From the NCBI GenBank assembly GCA_034509735.1, contig JACGWO010000003.1, forward strand, positions 13,330,001 to 13,394,000: a DNA stretch of 64,000 bases. The letters run 5' to 3'. Position 1 is the first letter of the stretch; every line of letters begins with the position of its first letter. Origin of the DNA: Sesamum alatum. Taxonomy: Eukaryota; Streptophyta; Magnoliopsida; Lamiales; Pedaliaceae. The notes beneath the pieces were generated by a model. It saw only the letters and a program-made list of their open reading frames with translations. It did not search any database and was not told the DNA's origin. The position numbers were made by a program, and so were the translations under genes. Positions 24,039-35,100 of this stretch are shown here, one piece after another.

Positions 24039-24182
24039 AGCTGCATGATGCAGCCTTTATCAAAGGCTGCATCATGCAGCTAAGTCACGGGTTGAACCCG
24101 TGACTTAGGTGCTTCATGATGCAGCCTTATCAAAGGCTGCATCATGAAGTCACATCCTTGGCACCATCATGCAGCCTTTATA

Positions 24183-24207
<25 letters not shown>
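24039..24207. repeat. Palindrome array on the 5' side of the Myb/SANT gene
   Basis: Three hairpins follow each other. 24039-24081 has perfect 20-bp arms (AGCTGCATGATGCAGCCTTT) and loop ATC. 24081-24107 has 13-bp arms (TAAGTCACGGGTT) around one base. 24112-24149 has 17-bp arms (CTTCATGATGCAGCCTT). A lone half (CATCATGCAGCC) follows, and the array ends in a (TA)n tract at 24179-24207. This mirrors the order on the other side of the gene. Confidence 0.9.
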
Positions 24208-24214
<7 letters not shown>

Positions 24215-24238
24215 GATAAGTGAAGTGCATTCTAGTGC

Positions 24239-24247
24239 TATAAATAG
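24239..24247 (+). promoter_or_regulatory. Likely TATA box of the MULE transposase gene
   Basis: TATAAATAG, about 110 bp before the ATG at 24354 and directly downstream of the palindrome and (TA)n block. Position and sequence fit a plant TATA box. Confidence 0.55.
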
Positions 24248-24353
24248 ATGTGCTCAAAGTTCATAACACTCATCCCACATTAGTGTAACATACCTTATAT
24301 CCAAAATATCTCCAGCAAATATTTTTGTGTTTATCGTAAAACATCTACAAAAA

Positions 24354-27149
24354 ATGTCGTTTTCACCATCTAGAATAGAAGTTATTTTGTACTTTGGTGG
24401 TGAGGTATCTAATGATGGTTGGTCAGTGACCTACGATCGTTTGCCTTTTGCAACGTTGAGGGTATCTCGTTCATCAACTTATTCTCAATTCATAGCGAGG
24501 TTATACCAGCAGACAGGTGTTGATAGCAACGAATACTCATTGAAAGTATTCGCAAAACATGCATGCCATTATCTCGGTCGTATCAAAGAGACACTCATGC
24601 CAATCCAAGACGATGACACTTTGTCATTCTTTTTGGATCCTGCATCAGGCTTTCCAATCTTAGAAATATATATTGAAAAAGAACATCAATACCCATCACA
24701 GCCATCAAATACGTTTAGCCAACCTTAGGGCGACTACATATCACTTTTAGCCAATGAAGGTCTACCTTCTTCCTCCAACCACGATTTTTTAGCCGGTCCT
24801 TCCGATGGTAATTTTTTTGCAGGTCCATCTGGTGGTGATTTTTGCACTGGCCCGTCTGGGGGTGATTTTTTTTGGGAGTGCTTCAAATTACGGCGTATAT
24901 GACTCAACACCTGACGTGGTTGCTGTTACACAAGGCCTGGAAAACATTGGAATTCAACCCCAGACAATCCATTCACGGAGCAACGACGAGCCAGTGTTCG
25001 AAGAAGACCCTGAAGAGGATCATGAAGAAGATCCTCAAGCTGATAGTTTGGCCGATTTTTTAGATCATATGTCTGAACCAGATGAAGCTGCATTTCCAAT
25101 ACCACCCGAGGATCCTGAGAACGAGGCTGACATAAATGACATGGCTGAAACATTTGCATCCCACTCTCAAGGTATGTCACCAACCAATGAACCGTCTATG
25201 CCAAATAACACTAACGAGGAAATGTTTTACCGTTCCATACCATTTTTTGATCGTACATTCCCGGAGATACCTGCTGACTCCATTGGTGTTCCGTCAAAGT
25301 ATGCAAAATTTTATGATGCTAATGAAGGGAGACTTGATGTGGGAATGATTTTCAAAAATAAAGATCATTTAATAGGAGCGGTGAAAGATCACTCGATACG
25401 ACATGCACGGCGTGAGTATGTGGTACTTGAGAGTACCACAAAAAAATGGAAGGTCGTCTGTAAACATAGCACCCCAGGTACGTATCAATAATGTATAATT
25501 GAAAGTGTATTCATCTTCTTTTTTTTTCCACGTTCCAGATGTATGGTGTAGATGGGAGCTACGTGGAATAATAAAACCGAGAAAGGGCCGTTGGGAAATA
25601 ACAAAATATAAGGGGGACCACACATGTGTTATTAACGATATGTCCCTCGAACACAACAATTTAGACAGAAGGTACATTGCTTCTTTATTATTAGGGCAGG
25701 TAAAATGCGACCCCTCATATGGAATCAAGCATGTCATACAAACTGTGAAGGACCACACAGGGTTCGACATAACATACCAAAAGGCATGGTACAGTTTGAA
25801 GATGGCCCGTGAAACCGTTTTATGGCACATGGGAGAGTTTAGTTCGAAAGCTACCAAACTTCATGGGAGCTCTCCAAAAGTATAATGAAGGGACGATTGT
25901 TGAATGGGAACATAAATACTTTCAGCGGTCAAGCAATGCATACGTGATAAAATACGTCTTCTGGGCATTCAAACCGTGTATCGATGGGTTCCAATACTGC
26001 CGCAATGTCATCAGTGTCGATGGAACACATTTATACACGAAGTACAAGCACAAAATGTTGATTGCAGCTGCCATGGATGGGAATCAACAGGTACTTCCTC
26101 TTGCGTTTGCTATTGTCGATGAAGAATCCGAAGCATCTTGGACTTGGTTTCTTCAAATGTTGAGCAAACATATTATAAGAGGACGGTCTGGGATGTGTCT
26201 TATTTCTGACCGTAATGCGGGTCTCATCAGAGCAGTGAAAAAAATTCCAGATTTTGTGCCACCACAGGTAGTGCACAGATATTGCTTGCGGCACGTATGT
26301 TCTAATTTCAACAGTCGTCACAAGAATGTCGAACTGAAGGACCTTTGTTGGAGAGCTAGTTCTGAATATCAAATCAGCAAGTTCAATCGAACAATGAACG
26401 AGATAAAGGCTCACAAATTAGAAGCGTTTGTGTATTTAGAGAATATTGAGAAGGAAAAATGGATAGCTTCTCACGATGGCGGATGGCGGTGCGGAATTCT
26501 CACAACCAACATGTCAGAGTGCATCAATGGAGTTCTAAAAGGGGCTCGTCGATTGCCTGTGACTGCAATAGTGGAAATAACATTTGCTCGTTCAGTCCAC
26601 TATTTTCGTGAGAGGATGGCCAAAACTGGTGTCATGTTAAGCAACAACCAACTATGGACGGACTTTGCAAACAAATTGTTCCAACGTTGGTTCGAAAAAA
26701 GTGTTGAACATGCTGTGACGAGATACAACCAGCACCAACAGTCTGCCTCCGTTGTGGCAAAACGTCAGACTGGACATGGATTCAACACTCACGTCGTCAA
26801 AATTGCCACACGAGAATGTTCATGTGGCAAATGGAGTCAATTCGGCATCCCGTGCTCGCATGCTCAAAAGGTATGCGCTGCATATAGGATTAGTGCCCCA
26901 TCAATGGTGAAGGACTATTATGATAACTCTAAGTTTTTTCATCCTTTGATGGCGGAAGATTATTGGGATGTTCCACAATTTGAGTTGGTCCATGACACTA
27001 CTTTACGTGGCATCATTCATCGTGGTAGAAGCCAAACCACACGTATTCCTAACGAGATGGATTGGCCACAAACGTGAGATAGACAAGAATACCAACAAAG
27101 GGAGGGCCATTCAAGACAAACTGATGCGTCGGTGAGGGGTCGTAGAAGA
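24354..27149 (+). pseudogene. MULE transposase, broken
   Basis: Mutator-type transposase that would cut at the inverted repeats. From ATG 24354 a PB1-like N-terminal domain (VILYFGGEV..) is followed by an acidic linker and the MuDR DNA-binding region (GMIFKNKDHLIGAVKDHSI). A 61-bp GT-AG intron at 25478-25538 joins CKHSTP to DVWCRWELRG in frame. The DDE core shows Asp at 26019-26021 (ISVDGTH), Asp at 26208-26210 (ISDRNAG) and Glu at 26517-26519 (MSECING). A SWIM zinc finger (CSCGKWSQFGIPCSHA) follows near 26817-26865. Four lesions are visible: a TAG at 24726-24728, a slip in the T-run near 24865, a one-base shift near 25818, and a TGA at 27075-27077 followed by more in-frame residues to a TAA near 27160. 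The catalytic residues remain, but no complete protein can be made. Confidence 0.9.
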
Positions 27150-27291
27150 CAACAATAATTTTAAGAATTGTAATTATTATAAATTTTTAAACTTTATTCT
27201 TTGATTTAAATATAATTTTTTAATGTAATTATATTTTTTGTGTTAATAAATATTTTTTTTTTGTATATTTAATTTAACTATATGCAGACTA

Positions 27292-27322
<31 letters not shown>

Positions 27323-27732
27323 TAATAATAAAAAAAAAGAAGTCGAACTCTGAGAGTTCGACTTCATATGATTGAAGTCGAACTCTCGGAGTTCGACTTC
27401 AGGAATTTAAAAAAAAAAAAATTCGGTAAAAGTCGAACTCAGAGAGTTCGACTTTTACCAATTATGTTATATATATTATAATATTTTTATTTTTGTTATT
27501 TTTTATTTTCTTAATATTAAATAAATAAATAAGCCCCATTGATAGTAAAATGCATGTGCAATTTGTGTAATGATGTTGACGTTTTTGGGGTATATATGTA
27601 CTTTTTAAAAAGTAGAAGTGATTTGTGTAAATGATGTTGACGCTTTTAGTGGATATATGTATAATTATCCAAAAAGTAGGAATGATTTGTGTAAAAAATT
27701 TATAGGTCGAAGTGTAAATGTAATTAGTCCTA
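27150..27732. repeat. Right terminal inverted repeat of the MULE
   Basis: Complement of the left repeat, from the TTTTAAGAATTGTAATTATT segment after the transposase frame to the outer end near 27732. It contains an (AAT)n tract (27291-27320) and the hairpin array. Its outer ~250 bp is longer than on the left and includes a GATTTGTGTAA segment repeated three times, ~60-75 bp apart, near 27560-27690. Confidence 0.85.
27340..27459. repeat. GTCGAACTC/GAGTTCGAC hairpin array, right TIR
   Basis: Three GTCGAACTC..GAGTTCGAC hairpins. The outermost (27425-27459) has the same 16-bp arms and AGA loop as the outermost hairpin of the left repeat. The other two pairs have centres TGA and TCG. Confidence 0.9.
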
Positions 27733-28434
27733 AAAAATATTAAAGTAAAACACAAAACACAACAAAAATTTATAGGATAAATTATATTTTTCATCTGAAC
27801 TATGCGAGTTGAACTTTTTTTTTTTTTTTGTGTCAATTTAACATATCAACTGTAAGGAATTTGTACTTTGCCATATATGACCATTTTCTAGTCGATTTTT
27901 CTGTATAATAAACATCACATTTAATGCACATGTGATATTTAAAGACAAGATAGTGATGCTTTTTCGATATGTGCACTACATGTAATTTTTTTATGATAGA
28001 AAAAACGACTAAAAAACGATCATATACGACAATGTGCAAATTTTATGAAGTTAAAATGATAAATTGACATAAAAAATATTTAAACAACAAAATATAAAAA
28101 CGGACATAGTTGGAGGACAAAATGTAATTTGGCCAAATTTATAATAGAACGTTGAGAGTGCAAACAAATACATGATTAGGACTAGTCAACACCCTTATCC
28201 CATTAATTTTTGCAAAGTTCCTTTCTAAGTACATTGACTTATTATCCTACGAATACAATAATAATTAGGACATACTTTAATACTTGTCCACACACACGCA
28301 CACGTGCATGCATGTGATGTCTATGGAGTTATAATAACAAATATCTGTGTGTCAGTGTGTGTATTATTTATATACATACATGAAAGAAATATACGTATAT
28401 ATGTATGTAGGAATTTTTTTATTGAAAAGGGGCA
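27733..28434. other. Spacer and promoter region of the NOT4-type gene
   Basis: AT-rich, with no coding sequence recognised. It contains CACACACACGCACACGTGCATG near 28290 and TATTTATATACATACA near 28366, about 200 bp before the CT-rich 5' UTR. The latter could hold a TATA box, but I cannot fix the transcript start. Confidence 0.5.
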
Positions 28435-28635
28435 GTGGGTCATCATCCATTAAAGGGCATCTTTCTTGATCCTGTGGTTTTCAATCATCAGTTCGTGCCG
28501 TACAGACTCCCCGAGTTGGTTCTCGCGTCTCTCTTTTCTCTCTCCGCACACATTCCCTCTCTCTCTCTCTGTCTCTCTCTCTCTCTCTCTCTCCCTTCCT
28601 CTCCACATTGCTGCCCTATTCTTGATAAAATTCCT
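28435..28635 (+). other. Probable 5' UTR exon of the NOT4-type gene
   Basis: A CT-rich stretch with a (CT)n microsatellite at ~28555-28592, ending at a GTAAGT donor (intron from 28636). The next acceptor is at 29121, just 28 bp before the start codon. A CT-rich 5' UTR with an intron is common in plant housekeeping genes. The left border is a guess. Confidence 0.55.
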
Positions 28636-29149
28636 GTAAGTTTGTTTTCTTTTTGTTGGTTTTAAATGCAATATTCTCAAAACCCTACCGGTGTTGTTCG
28701 TTTAATTAGGTTGTGTGCATTCATTTTGCATAATGTGTGTTGGTGTGTAGCAGTACGTGTATTTAAATGACATTTTTTAGGATGGATGGTTTTGGGGTTA
28801 TATTTCTGGGTTATATTAGAAGAATGTATTGTGTTTCTCTTATGGAAAACTGCAAAAAGCTTCTTTCTGAGGTTTTTTTTTTTTTTTTTTTTTGTGGTTG
28901 ACATTGCACTTTCACAATAGAGTCTGAATTTTGTTGTTTTTGGTTAATATGGGCGAAGGGGGAGAAATATGTCTGCATGTTTGAATGTGGGTCTGCATTA
29001 GATGTCCGTGTTTTTTGTTGTTAGTTGATTGAAATAAATAATGGATTGGATGGTTTTTGTTGGGTTTCTTTTGTTGCCTTCTTTTTTTTTTTTTTTTTTG
29101 GTTTTATTTTCTTTATTGCAGAATATCTTGTTGGAGTTTAAAGGTAACG

Positions 29150-32100
29150 ATGAGCAACGAAGAAGAGAAGAGGTGTCCGCTTTGCGCAGAGGAGATGGAT
29201 TGGACCGATCAGCAGTTTCATGCCTTGCAAATGTGGTTATCAGGTATTGATTATTCCATGTAAAATGTTCTTTTCTTTTTAGGACTAGTTTATTGTCTTG
29301 AGTTTTGATGTGATCTTTATATAATCCCCGACTTTTCTTAGTTAAAATATTAATGCCGGACTACTAGAATAAATATTGGACAGGCAATTGCTGTCAGTGG
29401 TACTTGGTGTCATGTTTTACTTAAATATCTCCATCTTGTGGAGATTAACTATTGATGTTTTTATGAATTTGATGATAAGGTCTGCTATACTGGTTAATTT
29501 TCTTTCACATGGACATTATTTTGTTTGGTGAGCTCGAATGTTCTAGTTTGCTTTTACTTCTGATTCGGGCCGGCAACGAGGATGGTCTACTAGGTACTTG
29601 TCTTGAGCCCATCGCATGTTATGGTAGTTTGCTTGTGGTTTACGGGATAAGTTTGGGCTTTTGCAAATATAGAGGGTTTCAGTCTGGCGACACATCTGGT
29701 GATTGTCATAAATTCTGTTTGTATATTGGCAAGGAAGTTCTCTAGTCGATGGGAGCTAGGTTGTAGTGATTATGGTTTAGCTGGGATTTGTCAGGAAGTC
29801 AACAAGTTTGACCATGTTGCTCAATTGCCATCTGTTTTCCTAGTATCAATTCCTTGATTCTCTTCTTCCAAAATATTGTTTGTGCATGTCAGAAATTACA
29901 TTACGTACTCTGCTATCTTTGCTATGTTCGCATTGAGATTGAAAATGTTATTTGAATGCTCCAATTCCTAAAAAGGTTAACGAGCTTGTATTTTAAGTGT
30001 CCCTTTCTTCATTCTGTAGGTTTGTGTTTGGTGTTGGCATCACATAATAGACATGGCAGAGAAAGATGAGACAGAGGGGAGATGTCCAGCATGTCGGACA
30101 ATCTATGACAAGGAGAAAATTGTGGCAATGCAAGCAAATTGTCAAAGGTTCCTATTTTTTTTTTATGCTTTTTATCCTTCACTATTATTTGAAATGATAT
30201 TGATTTTAACATATTGTTTGAGACTTTGTTGATATAGGACAATGACCAAAAGTTCTAATAGGAAAGCTAAACCACCAAAGGCTAAGCCAAAAGCTAATGA
30301 AGCAAAAAAGGATTTGACAAATGTTAGAGTGATTCAACGGAAAATGGCGTATGTCATCGGATTACCTCTCAGTCTAGCTGATGAAGATGTAAAGCAGTTC
30401 GTTTACTATTTCTTCCTTCTCTTTTTTCCCTGTCAGACTTCTGTGATCCTTTCTCTTAAAGAATTTTCTTTCATATTGTTTTATTTTCTTTGAGATCAAG
30501 TTACTAATCAATTGTTAGCGTTAGCTTCTTCAGTTCTAAAGAGTTTGAATGTTCTGAACAGGTATTGGTGCGGAAGGAGTATTTCGGTCAGTATGGAAAA
30601 GTGACAAAGGTGTCTCTCTCACGGACATCTGGTGCGGCCGTTCAACAGTTTATCAATGACACATGCAGTGTGTGAGTTTAAATATGTCGATTAAGTTGAT
30701 TTGTGTCAAATTGGTTTAGGTGATTAAGAAAATCGTATAGCTCTCTAAATTTAAGTTGATAGTTATTGTGCTTCATAAACTTCGAGTCCTTGCTTCAATT
30801 TGATTTAATTGTCATTTCTTATATGATTTGGTATCTTTGACAAACGAGATATCATGCCAAATAGAGTGGAAAATTTAATGTTAATGAATGTGAAATGAAC
30901 CACTGAAACAAAATATTTGTTCACATGGCTATAATGGTTGCTTTTTCATTAGTGTCATTTTGTTAGCTTAGAAAATCCCAGATGTGATATGTGCTTTATT
31001 GGACACATGATTAAGTGTAAGTAATTTCTAGGATTGATAATCAATTGATATTGTACTATGGCATTTCATGCAATATCGTGCTAGAGGCAATGTATCTATG
31101 TCTTATCATGTGCATTCTCTCATTTGGAATAAATTAGAACCCATTACATATCTAGAGGTCAACTGGGATAAGAGTGTTGTTGTATATATGTATATATATA
31201 TTATTTCCCAAGTTCTGAACTGTAAGTAAGAAGCTAAACTTATGCTACTAAGATGGGATTTTGTTTTAAGGATAGTGAGGCGACATTGTGTTTGAAGAAG
31301 TATTTGGCATGTGGTTTTCCTTGCCCTAGATAAATTAACGTTAGGAGGTTGATTTTCATGTACCCATTCACTCCTCTCACTTTTGTAAATCACGGGCTGT
31401 CACTTTCAAAGGAGGGTAAGATTATTCATCTAGTTTAGCATCATATGGGGATATGACAGAGTAACGCATATATAACAGATGAAGATTTTGATATAGCAGA
31501 TGTAACAGTTTCGACATTGACAAGAGATTGTGGTTTCAATATCTCTGCCAAGTTGTTATAGTTAGACAGAGGAAGCTGCTATAGCACATATGAAATAAGT
31601 AACTTGCTAACTTGGATGATGTCAATACTTGAGTGATGTTATTACCTCAATGGCTTCAAGTTGTAAAACTGTCATATTAGGTTCACTGTTATTGACATTA
31701 TAAGGAAGTTCCTATAACATTTGTTCGTTATATATCATATTTCTTGTGTCTTTATTTTATTTTTGATCTTCTAGATACATAACATATTTTAAAGAGGAAG
31801 AGGCCTTACAATGTATTCAATCAGTTCATGGTTTTGTCTTGGAAGGTAGAATTTTGAGGTAAGCACTTTGCATGTTCCCTATTTTCACCATGTAGTAGAT
31901 TACTGTAAGACTTTCATAATGTTAGCATTTGGATATTACTTGTGCAGAGCATCATTCGGAACTGCGAAATATTGTCATGCTTGGCTGAAAAACATGGTAT
32001 GGATATATTATAATTTATGATTGCTTCTTCTATATTGGATCGTGCAAGAAAATTCTTCTTTGTGATATATGAATTAAGAATTGTTTAGAGATGCTTTTTA

Positions 32101-35100
32101 TCTTCTTCCAGCCATGCAACAATCCTACCTGTTTATATTTGCATAGTATTGGGGCTGATGAAGATAGTTTTGGAAAAGATGAGGTTGCTGCAGTTCACAC
32201 GAGGTATCTTGCGTACAACTTTTCTCTTCCTGTTCGTACCTTGTATTCCAACTTGTACCTGTGACAGATCTGTCCTTTGCTTAATTCATCTAATTCTATT
32301 CATTCAGTACTTGTGATATGTCCATAACAAATTCCTGTTGTAGAAATGGTAACGAATTTATAGCAGAGCTCACATATCTAGACTTGTAAAAATGTTATCA
32401 TCAAATTATATTCCGCTAGATTCATTTTGTAGTTAAGTTCATCTGAGCTAATATTTATTATCTTTCACTTTCAAAATGTGTTTAGCATGGAATTCATGCC
32501 TTATTTACGGCAACCCCATGAGAAAGACATAGAATATGGGCATATAATTTTTCCCCCTTTGCCTTCTGCTTCTGTGGTTCTTAGTCTTTTGAAATTGTTG
32601 TAGATATATGTTAGAATAGGTGACCAGAAAGTCAATGGTATTGGCTGTTCTGAGAACCATTCGTCAATCTGTGAACAAGTAATATTATGTTAATGAATGT
32701 AGTAAGGATTCATAGGCATGAGTTTGTTGTACTTACTGCTTGCATCGTTACGATGTCACAACAAACGCCCACAGACTGAAATAACATTTCGGGAAATTGG
32801 AACTACGCTTGGAGGTAGGTTCATGAAATCAATTTCGCCGAATTAGTCTGAAATACTCCAAGTCAAAGGAATCTCGAGACAGGGCATCGAGAATCCATTT
32901 GAGACTTGCACTAAGCATCTGCTGTCGTGTTTCATCGACGGGTGACGAGGATCGTCTAAGCAGTGTTAGTGGGTCGGCCTGCTGGGGAGCGGCCGACTGA
33001 GGTGACTCGCGGGAATCGTCATATAGAAGCTACTCGGGCTTGGTCGGTATGACTCGTATTCCCGGTTCCGATAGTACGGGATTAGTCCTCGGACTTGAGG
33101 ATCACGGCAGTCCCCTACATACTAAGGCTGTATCTTGGATCTGGTGAAATTTGACCGATTATATCACATGGTCATCATAAGCCTCGTCCAGTGCAGTCGG
33201 AGTATGTAAGAACGGTGAATTCCAAGATAGGATCTGTCCCCTGTCAAAGGATATGACAGCAAGATCTCCTATGCGCTCGGAGATGGTTTAGACTCACAAA
33301 GTCTATGGCCATAGCACTTGATGTAGTGGGAAAGGATTTCCTACGTCGAGTTAAACCTATCTCGAGCATTATGCATAGTTGCCTAGTCAACGATGGGAAC
33401 CGACCCCTAGACTAAAGGCCGGGAGACAGGCGACAGTAGGACCGTACCCGTACGTATCGAGCGTCGGTAGGACCGCACCTGCGTATAACTCGGAGCCTAA
33501 ATGTTCACACCATAAATTCACCTAGTCTCTAGTGCCATGGACCGTTGCTAGATGGCCACCCATGGTAACGGACTACTTTAGTTATGAAATAATGAAAAGT
33601 AGGTCCAAGTCTAGCTGAAAGGTGAACCTAAAGAGTCACACCCGCTACACCAAATGAAAGGGAATTAATTTGGAATTAATTCCGGGAGAAGGTTTAATTT
33701 AATGGAATTAAATTATACTTCTTGGAGATACAAGCCTCGATGTATTATTTGGAATAATCGGGCTTGAGTTCATAAATTAGATTTATGAATTTTACAAAGC
33801 ATGGGCTTTCCTTTTAATTAGATTAAAAGGGTGAATTAATTAATTAATGGGCTTGGTATTAAATAGGATTTAATATAAAGTCCATGGACTATTTAATTTG
33901 GAATTAAATAAAGTCCATTCCATTAATTAATGGGCTTAGTATATTAAATAGGATTTTAATATAAAGTCCATGGGAATATTTAATTTAGAATTAAATAGGC
34001 CCATTCCATAAAGCCCATCAAAATGGATGGACAAGATTTGATCTAGAGAATGATGAGATGAAGGGCCATGATTAATTTGACTTAATCAAAGCCTAATTTG
34101 ACTAGGATTTGACTAGGTCAAAATCCTAGTCAAAGTGTGTCTCTTTGGAAGAGTTTGAGAAGGAATAGGAATTCCATCTTCTATAAATACTTAAAAAACA
34201 CACACTTACACCTAGTATTCTCTACAACTCTCATCTCTCATCTCTCTCAAATTCGTCCACCCTCTTTCTTTTCTCCAAGATTTCTATTTTGTTCTTCTTG
34301 ATTTATTCAAGGTAGAACATAAGAGACGCCGGTTGCGTTAATTGATAGCGTGTACCGATGTCTCTTCTCCCCAAATTATTTCTTGCTAGCACAAGGGTTG
34401 TTTGCTTTCCGGTGGAGCGAGTGAGATGATTTAGAGGATCTCTTATTTGAGATCTTGGTGCAAAACGGGGAACAATGCGTGTAGCCGAACGAAGACAAAA
34501 CTACAACCGGGTAGGTTCTTTAATTTCGTTTTTGGTTTCAATTCTATGGCCTCCATGTTGTGTTTTATTGAACATGAGATACACCGAACGCCCGGGAGAA
34601 TCAAGGGCACACCCCTTGATTCGTTTATGTATATTATGCATAGTTTAAATTCCATTTAATTATGCTTTGTAATTTTATTACGCACTATTCCGCGCTTCCG
34701 CTATTCGCGTTAATCTCCCGGGACGATCCACCGATTTCTTTCAATATATGTTTGGTAATTATTCCTTCTTACAGGAAAATTGATACTAAAATTGTAATCT
34801 AGCTTTCAGAAATAGCAATTTTCTTGCAGGTATGGGTATCATGACCATGTTCTCGAGTACCATGCTCTTTAGTTAATCATTAGTGCTTCTCTTTACCTTG
34901 CCCCTGTTTCTGTTACTTTTTCTGGGAGCTTATTCAAGATCATTGATGCATATTTCGGGGTTGACAGAGTGGCATTGGTTATACTTTATTGTGGTTGTTC
35001 CAATTCGGTTATCTATTATGGAAAGAATTATGAGCAAATATTTTAAATTTATATTCCTAAAAAGGTATTATAGGAAGTTAATACATGTATCTACTTGGGT

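Larger units (their letters stand above)
20121..27732. mobile_element. Mutator-like element with mobile-domain, Myb/SANT and transposase genes
   Basis: About 7.6 kb between long terminal inverted repeats. Their outer ends read TGGGATAATTATATTTACAC (left) and, on the minus strand, TAGGACTAATTACATTTACA (right). Flanking nine-base stretches ATAAGTATT (20112-20120) and AAAAATATT (27733-27741) agree at 7 of 9, which fits a decayed 9-bp Mutator duplication but is weak. Inside are a plant mobile domain gene (minus), a Myb/SANT-like gene (minus) and a MULE transposase (plus). The first and last end at the inverted repeats. Association of plant mobile domains with Mutator transposons is known. The Myb/SANT cargo and the palindrome arrays around it are less familiar to me. 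The element is probably immobile now because the transposase is broken. Confidence 0.85.
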
